A stretch of DNA of 64,000 nt from Peptostreptococcaceae bacterium oral taxon 113 str. W5053 (GCA_000467935.1 KI259766.1:1-64000), one strand, 5' to 3'. Shown: positions 41,681-50,392, counted from the first letter of the stretch. Translations and numbers: made by a program. The notes: generated by a model from the letters alone, not told the origin.

Positions 41681-42582
41681 ACGTTTCTTTCTTCTTCTAA
41701 CAACAAATGTTTTTCATTCAATAATTTTTTTATATCGTCAGGAATTGCGGCTTTATAGCTTCTTTTTAGTCCCTTTGGATGCACGAACGAATAAGAGATT
41801 GCATGCAATGCCTGTCTTGGAAAATCAATTGTACTTCCATATAATTTATCTCCAACAATACAATGTCCTATTGAAGCAAGGTGAATTCGTAATTGATGTG
41901 TGCGTCCTGTTAAAAGTGACAATTCCACCAAACTTAATCCATCATAATAGGAAATTCTTTTATATTCCGTTCTCGCAATCTTCCCATTGTCTGAGAATTT
42001 ACTTTTCACTTCACCTTTTATACGCTCTAAAGGAATTTCAATTACACCATTTTCCGGGATATTCCCTTCCACAATTGAAATATATTTTTTCTCTACAGCA
42101 TCCAGTTCCATTTGTTTCATTACATAAGCTTGAGCATAGGCATTTTTAGCGACAACTACAATTCCCGAAGTGTCTCGATCTAATCGATTGATGAATCGAA
42201 TTTTAGCAGAAATCCCTTTTTGATAAAAATCATAGGCAATTTGATTTGCCAAGCAACTCTTTTCATATTCAGCTTCTGTCATCGTTAAATATGCAGGCTT
42301 ATTTATAATTAAAAAATATTCATCTTCATCAACGATATTTAATGGCGTTCTGTCAAATGTATACGAGTTCTTTTCTTTAGGAATTTGATATATAACTTTA
42401 TCGCCTTTAAATAATTTTATATTTTTTTTTACTTTTTGATTCTTTACCGATAATAACCCGTGACGATATGCATCAATTGTTAAATTCCTGGAAAAATATT
42501 TCTCTTTCAAAAAATTTTCCAAATCAATCGCCTTGTCCACTTCCCAGATTAAAGTGTCTGTATGAGCGAAAAAACGTTCCAT
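41668..42582 (-). CDS. RluA family pseudouridine synthase
   Basis: This 304-residue protein is a second RluA-type pseudouridine synthase. The N-terminus is an S4-like region (about 15-70), and the catalytic motif Asn-Arg-Leu-Asp-Arg-Asp-Thr-Ser-Gly-Ile lies near 132-141 with the active Asp. The motif Gly-Arg-Thr-His-Gln-Leu-Arg-Ile-His follows near 223-231. The ATG at 42582 is used with GAGAGGG upstream; a TTG at 42591 is less likely. The RNA target cannot be read from sequence. It is divergent from NAD kinase. Confidence 0.92.
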   Translation of the reverse strand: MERFFAHTDTLIWEVDKAIDLENFLKEKYFSRNLTIDAYRHGLLSVKNQKVKKNIKLFKGDKVIYQIPKEKNSYTFDRTPLNIVDEDEYFLIINKPAYLTMTEAEYEKSCLANQIAYDFYQKGISAKIRFINRLDRDTSGIVVVAKNAYAQAYVMKQMELDAVEKKYISIVEGNIPENGVIEIPLERIKGEVKSKFSDNGKIARTEYKRISYYDGLSLVELSLLTGRTHQLRIHLASIGHCIVGDKLYGSTIDFPRQALHAISYSFVHPKGLKRSYKAAIPDDIKKLLNEKHLLLEEERNVCFL

Positions 42583-42584
42583 AC

Positions 42585-42613
42585 TTATCAAACCCTCTCA
42601 TATCTTGTATAAT
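42585..42613 (+). promoter_or_regulatory. Probable promoter of NAD kinase
   Basis: TTATCA at 42585-42590 and TATAAT at 42608-42613 are 17 bases apart, about 38 bases before the ATG. The -10 is a perfect consensus. Confidence 0.5.
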
Positions 42614-42651
42614 GTAATCAAATTTATTATATCATAACTAAGGAGCTCTAA

Positions 42652-43449
42652 ATGAAACAAATCTCTGTTTTCTCTAATCGAAATCAATATTCACAAAAAA
42701 TTAAAAATACATTGGCGGATAAACTGCATCAAAGAGGATATTCCGTTCTGTTTTCTTTTCATCCTAATAGTGAACTGAATATTTGTATCGGAGGAGATGG
42801 TTCTTTTATTAAGGCTGTCCACTTCTCCAAATTTAGTCAAATTCCTTTTATAGGAATCAATACCGGCCATTTAGGATTTTTTCAAGAAATCAATTCCGAT
42901 TCTCTGGACTCATTCTTGGACGCATATCAAAACCGAGACTACTGTATTGAAGACATTCCTTTAATAGAAGCTACAATTATTACCCAAAGAAATACTTACA
43001 CATTATATGCTCTCAATGAATTTCTACTCAAAGGAATGTGGTCTCATATGATTCAATTTGATGTCTATATTGATGGCGTTTTTATTGAAAATTTCGGAGG
43101 TGATGGAATGGTATTATCCTCGCCTGCAGGAAGTACCGGACATAACGCATCAATAGGAGGTGCTATCCTTTATCCCTCCCTTGAAATTTTACAATTAACA
43201 CCCTTAGCACCTATTCACTCCAATACGTATCACTCCTTAAGAAATCCTTTGATCATTCCTCAAAATTCAAAAGTCCGATTAATGCCTGAACCAAGATATG
43301 CAAATCATTCCATTTTGGTTGTGGACGGTGCTGAAAAGAAACAAAAAGACTTAAAATATATTGATTTTTTTATCTCCAATAAAAAAATTCACCGTCTTGT
43401 TTTTCAAAAAGATTGGTATTGGAAAAACCTTCGGGATAAATTCTTGTAA
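42652..43449 (+). CDS. nadK: NAD(+)/NADH kinase
   Basis: NadK phosphorylates NAD to NADP. The 265-residue protein has the catalytic Gly-Gly-Asp-Gly-Ser motif at about 48-52, Asn-Thr-Gly-His-Leu-Gly-Phe near 72-78, and the NAD-binding Gly-Asp-Gly-Met-Val-Leu-Ser-Ser-Pro-Ala-Gly-Ser-Thr-Gly near 150-163. AAGGAG lies before the ATG. It stands alone on the plus strand. Confidence 0.95.
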   Translation: MKQISVFSNRNQYSQKIKNTLADKLHQRGYSVLFSFHPNSELNICIGGDGSFIKAVHFSKFSQIPFIGINTGHLGFFQEINSDSLDSFLDAYQNRDYCIEDIPLIEATIITQRNTYTLYALNEFLLKGMWSHMIQFDVYIDGVFIENFGGDGMVLSSPAGSTGHNASIGGAILYPSLEILQLTPLAPIHSNTYHSLRNPLIIPQNSKVRLMPEPRYANHSILVVDGAEKKQKDLKYIDFFISNKKIHRLVFQKDWYWKNLRDKFL

Positions 43450-43462
43450 AACAAAAAAATCC

Positions 43463-44053
43463 TCAGCGATCAGAGCTCACACGAATTGAACCGATCCAAA
43501 AAATTAAATAAAAATCGGAATTGCAATATTTTTTGGAAACCAACTTCTGAGCCACAATATATTCCGTATAATCATAAAATCTGTTTCTTGAATGAAAATA
43601 TCTTATTGGGAAAGCACATCTGTTTCTATACAATCTACTTTCAACCTTAAGATTCTCGGATTCATTCCCAATATAAATTATAGGAGAGTTCCTCTTTATC
43701 CTTTCTTCGGATTCCTACTCCCGGATATTTTTTCAGAGCATCACAAAACGCTTGGATATCAAATTCTATTCCATTCCATATATAAAATAAATAGGACTCA
43801 GGAAGGAAAGATAATCCAAGCCGAATTCGTGAGTTCGTTTGAAATCTTCAAGTGCATTTTCACAAAAAACCTTATCAAAATCTGTTTGTATCCTTGAAGA
43901 TCCCATTGTCAAAAAATCATGAAACACATTATCGTGAAAATAAATATCCGGATATTCATTCAGCGTTATAATCCAGTGATATTTATGTTTTTTCTTGTAT
44001 AGTATAGATATTTTTTTAAAGGTATAATAACCTATCGATGATTTTTTATTCAT
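43463..44053 (-). pseudogene. Broken gene of unknown function, at least two frameshifts
   Basis: Three overlapping open segments in three minus-strand frames follow one another: about 44053-43766, then about 43790-43662 (Glu-Phe-Asp-Ile-Gln-Ala-Phe-Cys-Asp-Ala-Leu), then about 43670-43463 (Glu-Asn-Leu-Lys-Val-Glu). Each has protein-like composition, and joining them gives a protein near 195 residues. This looks like a gene broken by frameshifts around 43776 and 43665. I do not recognise the family. The Met at 44053 has no clear ribosome site, so the 5' end may be missing. Confidence 0.45.
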
Positions 44054-44248
44054 CTTATGCCGAGCGAGTACATCTATTCAATAGAACCACAACTACAATG
44101 CTTGTAAAAATACAAATCATTTGAGATTGATGTATTTCATAACTTCCTTGCCCTAAGTAATAACAACATATCGTTTATTTAACAACATGTTACCATATCC
44201 ACCCTACTTTTTCGGTTTTGGTACACATTTTCAAGAGATTTACTCTGA
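44054..44248. other. Intergenic stretch upstream of the broken gene
   Basis: I see no gene or clear regulatory element here beyond a short palindrome TCTATTCAATAGA at about 44069-44081. Confidence 0.4.
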
Positions 44249-45262
44249 TTACTCTCCTGCTATTCTACTCATAAGTTCAAAAGATGTCATATTATTTTGC
44301 TCATCAAAACGAATATACGAGTAATACTCATTCCAAAATAAGTGTTCACTATGATTTGTCCATTTTATTCCATACCACCGTTGCGTAATCTCTTTTGCAT
44401 TGATGGGTGTATACCATAATTTTTCACCGAATTTCCCTCTCAACTCTTCTTCCCTCAACGGAGCAAGTAGATCAATGCCATTGAACGCATATGAGATTGA
44501 ATTTGCTTTTGCAGCGGCAATACAATCTTCATCGAGCTTGAAATGAATGATTTTGCAGTCCTCTAAAACAGTATCCTTTGTTTTGCTACCATATAATCCG
44601 ATACTTCCAATAACAACATCCTCTTTGACAAGAATATAAGGCGCTTCGGGCACTGCATCATTGTTTTCGTTGAACCCTTTTTCGACAAACACGCTTCGAT
44701 TAACCGAATATTTCTTAAATGTGCCTGAAGAAAGAAATTCATTATATTTTACACCGGAATTAGAATCCTTCTTGATATAAATGTCAAAACCATCACTCAT
44801 AATTTCGGCAGCGGTTGTTTGTGTTATTATAATTGTTGAGTTATTAACAGTCAGAATAGGTGCTTTTTGAGGCACACCGATAATAAAATATGTCATCATC
44901 AAAAATAACGCAAGCATAAAAGATACGACGAGTGCAAGCAAAGCTTTACCGGTACGCTTTCTTGCATTAAAAAACGCCATGATTGGAGGAAGTATGATTA
45001 ATCTTGCCAAAATTGCTGAACCGACTCCTCCATTTTGCATAATTTGCATTGCACAAATACCTGCAATAATAATCATAGAAAAATATACTAAAAACTCCCC
45101 AATTCCCAGCTTGTCCGTTCTTTCCTGTTCATTTACAGGCTGTTCTATCAATGGCTTCCCATTAACAGTGATACGCTTCATATAATGATATATTCCAAGC
45201 CCGATACCGACATAGGCTATTGCAAGAAATCCAATCAATCCGATTAAACAAAATCTTCCCAT
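44249..45262 (-). CDS. Uncharacterised membrane protein with large C-terminal domain
   Basis: This 337-residue protein has four hydrophobic segments in the first 130 residues (about 4-28, 54-76, 80-98, 103-130) and then a soluble domain of about 200 residues. No family motif is recognised. AAGGAG lies before the ATG. It is twelve bases downstream of a small SMI1-like gene on the same strand, so the two form a unit. The neighbourhood has broken genes and a recombinase remnant, so horizontal origin is likely. Confidence 0.65.
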   Translation of the reverse strand: MGRFCLIGLIGFLAIAYVGIGLGIYHYMKRITVNGKPLIEQPVNEQERTDKLGIGEFLVYFSMIIIAGICAMQIMQNGGVGSAILARLIILPPIMAFFNARKRTGKALLALVVSFMLALFLMMTYFIIGVPQKAPILTVNNSTIIITQTTAAEIMSDGFDIYIKKDSNSGVKYNEFLSSGTFKKYSVNRSVFVEKGFNENNDAVPEAPYILVKEDVVIGSIGLYGSKTKDTVLEDCKIIHFKLDEDCIAAAKANSISYAFNGIDLLAPLREEELRGKFGEKLWYTPINAKEITQRWYGIKWTNHSEHLFWNEYYSYIRFDEQNNMTSFELMSRIAGE

Positions 45263-45274
45263 CTATACTTCTCC

Positions 45275-45532
45275 TTAATCATCCAAGCTTTCCGCCGCTC
45301 TGCCAACATTACCTTCACTGCTGATAAAGCCTATGATTCCATCCTCAGAAAAAACATATTCACCTCCACGGCCATTCTGTACAAATGCTTTATATGCTAT
45401 AGAATAAATTTCATAATTATCTGAAAATCGAGCCTCTTGCACTTGCTGATAAAAATAAGTGTCGTATTCATGCATAAACAAGGTATTCAGTTGTTCATTT
45501 TTTAATAGTATATAATTTAGATTGTTTTCCAT
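45275..45532 (-). CDS. Small SMI1/KNR4-like protein, 85 residues
   Basis: This 85-residue protein ends with Gly-Glu-Tyr-Val-Phe-Ser-Glu-Asp-Gly-Ile-Ile-Gly-Phe-Ile followed by Gly-Arg-Ala-Ala-Glu-Ser-Leu-Asp-Asp. That pattern is close to the end of SMI1/KNR4-fold proteins, many of which are immunity proteins of polymorphic toxins, but the length is well below a full domain. The frame is open to 45646; GGGA five bases before the ATG at 45532 suggests the later start, although the upstream start cannot be excluded. It is coupled to the membrane-protein gene. It may be a remnant immunity gene; the assignment is tentative. Confidence 0.5.
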   Translation of the reverse strand: MENNLNYILLKNEQLNTLFMHEYDTYFYQQVQEARFSDNYEIYSIAYKAFVQNGRGGEYVFSEDGIIGFISSEGNVGRAAESLDD

Positions 45533-45828
45533 ATTGATCCCAATTTTTCTCCTTAAACATTTATTAAAATTATACCATTTTACAGCTATTTGGAAAGATT
45601 TATCAAAGTCATTCAGCGAATTTCTTTGTAATGTTTTCTTCCTCATTTTTTATATCTCTCTATAATCATTTCAACACCTTATCTTTGTAGCATTTTGTTC
45701 TATTTTCTTTGAAAATCAAATTTACCTTATATCCTGTCTTATCAAGTATTCCTATCGTTTATTTTTTATTCTTTGTTTTCTGTCTGTAATATAATTTTCC
45801 ATTTGATCTTCTTTCCGTTTTTAAACAA
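45533..45828. other. Intergenic stretch before the small SMI1-like gene
   Basis: No complete gene is seen. A short coding-like fragment on the minus strand (Leu-Asp-Lys-Thr-Gly-Tyr-Lys-Val-Asn-Leu-Ile-Phe, about 45670-45755) ends in a stop and may be debris of an older gene. Confidence 0.35.
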
Positions 45829-45860
45829 CAAAAAACAGCAAACCTTTTTTGATTTACTGC
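45829..45860 (-). terminator. Terminator of the ATC-hydrolase-family gene
   Basis: CAGTAAATC and GGTTTGCTG pair with two G-U pairs around an A-rich loop, followed by six T on the minus strand. Confidence 0.65.
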
Positions 45861-45894
45861 TTCTTAACTTGTTTTTTTGAATTATAAAAAATTT

Positions 45895-46536
45895 TTATTT
45901 ATCCCACTTTGAACCCTTTTTGCATATATAAAAATCACAACAATCAGCACCTGAAGCTATAGTCCCCATTCTTTTCAATACACCGCCCTTTAATTCTGTC
46001 AATGCAAAATCCATCTTACACATATATGGTACCAATTCTTCATGATGTTCCTGTCTGCCCAATGCACAAAGCCCGCATTGATGAAATATTATTGTATATT
46101 CATCTTCATCTCTGCCTGAAATCAATTCTGCATTCCAATTAAATTCGCTGTCAGATGCTAAATTTGCAATTCTGTGTCTTTCCGCTCTTTTCTTTTGGGC
46201 TTTAATATCAAATGCATTTTGTTTTTCAAAATTTTTCTTTAACAAAGGAGCGTTTAATGTGGCACTTACCATTTTTCCAAAGTCCTCTTGGCTCATCTTG
46301 CCTTCCATTGCTCCATATATGGACAACCATAGAATCCCGCTTGTAAGACACACTCTCAGAGGATTTTTTCTAAGGCTACCTATATCCGGTGTACGTTTGA
46401 TCATATCCTTATAATTGTTTTTAGAAATCCTTTTTACATTCTTTATATCAATATCTTTCCAATATTGTTTTATAAATTGAAATATTGTAGGTGATAATAC
46501 AGCCCATATTATTTTTTCACATAACGAATTTCTCAT
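45895..46536 (-). CDS. L-2-amino-thiazoline-4-carboxylic acid hydrolase family protein
   Basis: This 213-residue protein fits the ATC hydrolase family (an enzyme that opens 2-aminothiazoline-4-carboxylate to make cysteine in Pseudomonas). The C-terminus has the family ending Ala-Asp-Cys-Cys-Asp-Phe-Tyr-Ile-Cys, and the middle has the Cys-Gly-Leu-Cys motif near 155-158. Other members are annotated only by similarity, so the substrate is open. GGAAGG lies before the ATG. It is single, terminated by a hairpin, and located next to a recombinase remnant. Confidence 0.7.
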   Translation of the reverse strand: MRNSLCEKIIWAVLSPTIFQFIKQYWKDIDIKNVKRISKNNYKDMIKRTPDIGSLRKNPLRVCLTSGILWLSIYGAMEGKMSQEDFGKMVSATLNAPLLKKNFEKQNAFDIKAQKKRAERHRIANLASDSEFNWNAELISGRDEDEYTIIFHQCGLCALGRQEHHEELVPYMCKMDFALTELKGGVLKRMGTIASGADCCDFYICKKGSKWDK

Positions 46537-46637
46537 GATAAATTCACCTTCCTTCTTAACTCTTTACAATATAATTATACCCTTTTTTAAGGCATTTTTT
46601 CTAGAATTTCCTTCTGCCCTCAATACTCTATTCCTTT
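46537..46637. other. Promoter-side stretch of the ATC-hydrolase-family gene
   Basis: The minus strand carries TATAAT about 40 bases before the gene start, a likely -10 box, without a recognisable -35. Confidence 0.35.
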
Positions 46638-46870
46638 CTATATCTCCAAGGAAGTAAAATATATTTCCACTTCCTGTTTTCCATTCTCTCCCTGTCTTTC
46701 TGCTATAATTTCGTAGACATTTACCTTTTCAATATATTCATGTTGCATTGGTCTTGTAAGATTTCAAAGTCGGTGTATTTCTTTATCGATTTTAGGAACT
46801 TACTAGTATCGATTTTCTTGTGATAAGTCTCAATTTTTTCTCTGTTTTTCATTATTTTTTTACAATTTTT
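46638..46870 (-). pseudogene. Remnant of a large serine recombinase (C-terminal DUF4368 part)
   Basis: The minus strand encodes, in one frame, Lys-Phe-Leu-Lys-Ser-Ile-Lys-Lys-Tyr-Thr-Asp-Phe-Glu-Ile-Leu, and after a frameshift near 46741, His-Glu-Tyr-Ile-Glu-Lys-Val-Asn-Val-Tyr-Glu-Ile-Ile-Ala-Glu and Glu-Val-Glu-Ile-Tyr-Phe before a stop. This matches the C-terminal end of transposon-type large serine recombinases (a Phe-Leu-x-x-Val-Arg-Lys-Tyr-Thr-Asp helix followed by Phe-Ile-Glu-Lys-Val-x-Val-His-Glu). The catalytic N-terminal domain is not present. It is a relic of an excised or decayed mobile element. Confidence 0.55.
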
Positions 46871-47137
46871 CAAAATATTTTTCACCTTTTCTTTAAGAAG
46901 CGTTATAAAGTATTCATTCCCTCCATGGATTTTCTACAACTTAAATTTTAAAAATGATGTTGTAAGGACGGATACTATCGAAAATCTTTCCGCCTCGCCG
47001 GTTTCCCTTCTTACGGATTCATGAACGATCTGCTTTATATTTGACCGATACATTTTGGTATCTCCCAAAGTGACTTTTCAAAGATTTCAAGACAATTTTG
47101 AATTTATACTCGTTTATATGCTTCTTCCTGATATTAA
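46871..47137. other. Intergenic stretch with possible mobile-element debris
   Basis: No intact gene is visible. A minus-strand frame of about 39 codons (about 47056-46937) is open but has no recognisable product or ribosome site. Its G+C content is higher than that of its surroundings around 46980-47020. Confidence 0.35.
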
Positions 47138-47179
47138 AAACCCCTTTCATGAAATTATTTTTCAATGAAAGGGGTTTCA
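47138..47179 (-). terminator. Terminator of the FHA / SEDS-PBP operon
   Basis: A perfect 13-base stem (AAACCCCTTTCAT, 47178 downward, with ATGAAAGGGGTTT, 47151 downward) is followed by a T run on the minus strand. It lies about 30 bases after the stop of the SEDS-PBP gene. Confidence 0.85.
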
Positions 47180-47209
47180 ATTCCTGAAGTTTCTTTATTA
47201 AAACTTTAA

Positions 47210-49873
47210 TTATCTGTCATTAAATTGAAATAACACATACTTCATTATTTCTCCAGCAATGGGTGCTGCCGTATCTGCCCCATGTGTACCATCTTCTTCT
47301 AAGACAACCGCGACAGCTACCTTAGGATTGTCTGATGGAGCAAAAGAAATGAACCATGCATTCGTTGTATCCTCCCCAACCTCTGCAGTACCCGATTTAC
47401 CGGCAACGTTTACTCCTTGAATAGCTGCCAAACTTCCGGCAGCAACAGTATCTGTCATATATGCTGTTAAATGTTTTGCTGTCTCCGGTGTAAGAACTCT
47501 CCTTAAAGCATAAGGTTTAGTTTCTTTAAGAACATTCCCCTCAAAAGATAAAACTCTATTGACTAAAATCGGCGCCGGCATTGTTCCTCCATTTGCAATC
47601 GTAGACGTAACTAGCGCCATGTTCAAAGGTGTTACCAGTGTTTTTCCTTGACCAAAAGAAGCCGCTGCAATTTCTTGTTTGCTACTTTCTTTTGAAAAAC
47701 CGGAAATGGATGTGCTCGTAGGAAGTTCAAACGGAATTCTGTCTCCAAAATAAAATTTTTCACACATAGTATTTAACGCTTCTCGCCCCATTCGAATTCC
47801 TAAATCTGCAAAATAGGTATTGACAGAATACATTAAAGCTTCTTTCATTCCTATTTCGCCATATACTTTTTCCCCATAATTTCGAATCGTATATCCTTCA
47901 ATTGTATATTCTCCTGTATCATTGTATTCCTGACTGACTGTAGGCGTTTCAATAACTGCTGCGGCCGTAATAACTTTAAATACAGAGCCTGGGGTATAAA
48001 GGCCTTGTGTGGCTCTATTTAATAGCGGACTATTCTCAGCTTCAATTAATTCATTCCAGTTTGACTCTAATGTGTTCGGGTCAAATCCCGGTCGACTGAC
48101 CATACAATAAATTTTCCCATTTGAAGGATTCATAGCTACTATTGCTCCTTTATGCCCTTCTAAAAGGTTATAAGCAAAGGTTTGAAGTCCTGTGTCAATG
48201 GTTAATTCAACATCATTGCCCTTATTATTCTGTTCAATCCAACTCTTAATTTGATTAATTGGAGTACTATCCTGAATGTTTAATAAAGTATTATTTAAAC
48301 TCCTTTCCAAACCATATTTTCCATATTGAACATGATTATAACCTAAAACATGACAGTAAATTCTTGGATAGTGATAAAATCTGAAAGTATTTCCTTGATC
48401 ATCGATAGAATTAACTGCCAAGAGTTCCCCATTGCGGTCCAAAAATCGACCTCTGGTAATATCTTTTTCGTATGCCGTCAAACGCTGATTATATGGATTA
48501 TCTGCTATTTTTTTCGCTTTAAAAATTTGAAAATAACTTAGGTAGATAATTAGACAAATAAAGCATACCGAAAAAAATGAAATTGCCATTTTGATACGAA
48601 AGATTTCCTTGCTTGAACGTTTTGTCTTGGGATTCGTTTCCGTTTTCATTTCCTCTGATGCAAATTGCAATACAGACAGTGCGATAAAGCTGGACAATAG
48701 AGAACTTCCCCCATAACTTACAAATGGTATTGTGATTCCGGTTAAAGGAATAAGCTTCATTACACCACCAAACATGATTAAAGCTTGACCAGCAAACATC
48801 GCACTGATTCCTATAGCTACAATATTATAAAACGTCACTCTTTGTTGTAACGCAATTTTAAACCCTCTGTAGATTAAAATCATAAATAACATAATTACAG
48901 CAATTCCAGCAAAAATACCTAACTCTTCGCAAATTGCAGCAAAAATAAAATCCGATTCCGCTACAGGAATAAAATCAGGACGCCCCAATCCAATCCCCGT
49001 GCCAAAAAAACCTCCACTTGCGATTCCAAAAAGTGATTGTGTAATTTGATATCCTATCCCATCCATATACTTCCAAGGGTTAATCCAAGTAGCTATACGA
49101 ATTTTTACATGATCAAATAAATAATATCCACTTACCCCGCCCAAAGTAATAAATAAAAAATTCCACAATAACAGCATCCGATGAGAATCATAAATAAATA
49201 AAATTACAAAATAAATCCCAAAAAAGATGACTGCTGAACCTAAATCTTTTTGCAAAAAAAACAAAGCGATGAAAAAGTAAACAATCATAAATAAAATATA
49301 TTTTCCAATAGGAATTTTTTTTAATTGAATTTGTTCATATTTTTTTTCATTTTTATAGTAAGAAGCCAATAAAAAAATAAAGGAAATTTTTGTAATCTCC
49401 GAAGGTTGAAAACTATGACTTCCGATTTGAATCCAGTTTCTCGCTCCATGGATATTCTTCCCGAATACAATTGTCATCGCAAATAGAACTACACAAATTC
49501 CTAAAAATATCCAGGCTTTATCTTCAAAGTATTTCATAAATCCCATAAGAAAATATGTAAAATAAAATGCCATCAGTGAAATAGCAAACCATAGCACATG
49601 TCTTGCCCCTAATGCGGGATCTAATCGATAAATCATGACAAAACCAATGCTAAACAATAAAGAGGCTAAAGGAAAAATATATCCATCACCTTTAGAAATC
49701 ACTCTTAGCAAAATATTAGAAACAAATATCAATCCAATCAAAGCAAAGCCTACAATAATTTGCTGAGAAGTCATATTTTTCCCATTGTAAAAAATCATTA
49801 AAACAAGCGTAAGCAATTGGAATATTAAAATCAAATTCCTTAAACGGTAAGGACGAATTCTACTGTTATTCAT
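47210..49873 (-). CDS. Fusion of SEDS glycosyltransferase (FtsW/RodA type) and class B penicillin-binding protein
   Basis: One 887-residue protein carries both halves of a peptidoglycan synthase. Residues about 10-410 are a SEDS domain with about ten membrane segments, including Phe-Gln-Pro-Ser-Glu near 155 and Pro-Phe-Val-Ser-Tyr-Gly-Gly-Ser-Ser near 383-391. A basic cytoplasmic linker and one transmembrane helix (about 428-450) lead to a transpeptidase domain with the serine motif Ser-Val-Phe-Lys at 630-633, Ser-Val-Asn at 683-685 and Lys-Ser-Gly-Thr at 826-829. All catalytic motifs are intact, and the topology places the transpeptidase outside. SEDS and bPBP normally are separate partners. 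The start ATG overlaps the FHA stop codon (AGGTG upstream); a GTG lies at 49885. Confidence 0.94.
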   Translation of the reverse strand: MNNSRIRPYRLRNLILIFQLLTLVLMIFYNGKNMTSQQIIVGFALIGLIFVSNILLRVISKGDGYIFPLASLLFSIGFVMIYRLDPALGARHVLWFAISLMAFYFTYFLMGFMKYFEDKAWIFLGICVVLFAMTIVFGKNIHGARNWIQIGSHSFQPSEITKISFIFLLASYYKNEKKYEQIQLKKIPIGKYILFMIVYFFIALFFLQKDLGSAVIFFGIYFVILFIYDSHRMLLLWNFLFITLGGVSGYYLFDHVKIRIATWINPWKYMDGIGYQITQSLFGIASGGFFGTGIGLGRPDFIPVAESDFIFAAICEELGIFAGIAVIMLFMILIYRGFKIALQQRVTFYNIVAIGISAMFAGQALIMFGGVMKLIPLTGITIPFVSYGGSSLLSSFIALSVLQFASEEMKTETNPKTKRSSKEIFRIKMAISFFSVCFICLIIYLSYFQIFKAKKIADNPYNQRLTAYEKDITRGRFLDRNGELLAVNSIDDQGNTFRFYHYPRIYCHVLGYNHVQYGKYGLERSLNNTLLNIQDSTPINQIKSWIEQNNKGNDVELTIDTGLQTFAYNLLEGHKGAIVAMNPSNGKIYCMVSRPGFDPNTLESNWNELIEAENSPLLNRATQGLYTPGSVFKVITAAAVIETPTVSQEYNDTGEYTIEGYTIRNYGEKVYGEIGMKEALMYSVNTYFADLGIRMGREALNTMCEKFYFGDRIPFELPTSTSISGFSKESSKQEIAAASFGQGKTLVTPLNMALVTSTIANGGTMPAPILVNRVLSFEGNVLKETKPYALRRVLTPETAKHLTAYMTDTVAAGSLAAIQGVNVAGKSGTAEVGEDTTNAWFISFAPSDNPKVAVAVVLEEDGTHGADTAAPIAGEIMKYVLFQFNDR

Positions 49874-50372
49874 ATTTTTTTTCACCTTTTACAAAGAGAA
49901 ATTCAATATCTCCAAAAGAAACGATATCTTTATCTTCCATAAATTCAGGCTTATCAATACGATATCCGTTAAGATAAGTACCATTAGCTGAATTTAAATC
50001 TTCTATAATAAATTTATCTCCTTTTTTGGAAATTTGAGCGTGTTGTTTTGAAATAAATTGATCTTCCAATATTATTTCATTCCCGCGACTACGACCGATT
50101 GATAGAGAACTTTCGATGGGATAAATATCTTTTATTTGAAAATCAAACTCTTCTTTGCGATTGATTAAACGCAAAAATGCGCCTTCCAATACATCTTTTG
50201 ATGATATGCTGTGAATGTCCAAATAAATCATTCTTACTATATTTAAAATGAAACGATAAATAATCAATACAAAAATATATTTTAAAACAGTAGATAAAAT
50301 ATCATATATCGTTATGTCACGAACAATATTTGATGATAATATTTGATCTAAGAACATTAAGATTTGATTCAT
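49866..50372 (-). CDS. FHA domain protein, membrane anchored
   Basis: This 168-residue protein has a hydrophobic helix (about 25-50) near the N-terminus and a C-terminal forkhead-associated domain (about 80-165) with Ile-Gly-Arg-Ser near 92-95, Ser-Lys-Gln-His near 107-110 and Asn-Gly-Thr-Tyr-Leu-Asn-Gly near 127-133, the phosphothreonine-binding residues. It probably binds a target phosphorylated by the PASTA kinase encoded elsewhere in this window. GGGGGAT lies before the ATG at 50372. It is coupled to the SEDS-PBP gene. Confidence 0.93.
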   Translation of the reverse strand: MNQILMFLDQILSSNIVRDITIYDILSTVLKYIFVLIIYRFILNIVRMIYLDIHSISSKDVLEGAFLRLINRKEEFDFQIKDIYPIESSLSIGRSRGNEIILEDQFISKQHAQISKKGDKFIIEDLNSANGTYLNGYRIDKPEFMEDKDIVSFGDIEFLFVKGEKKYE

Positions 50373-50392
50373 CAATATCCCCCCTTATTTAT

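Noticed and set aside
41678..41690. Second AAACGTTT as a LacI operator
   Set aside because: It is inside the end of the pseudouridine synthase coding region and is likely chance.
43592..43897. Plus-strand open frame of 101 codons
   Set aside because: It has no ribosome site or recognisable product, and it runs antisense to the protein-like broken gene on the minus strand.
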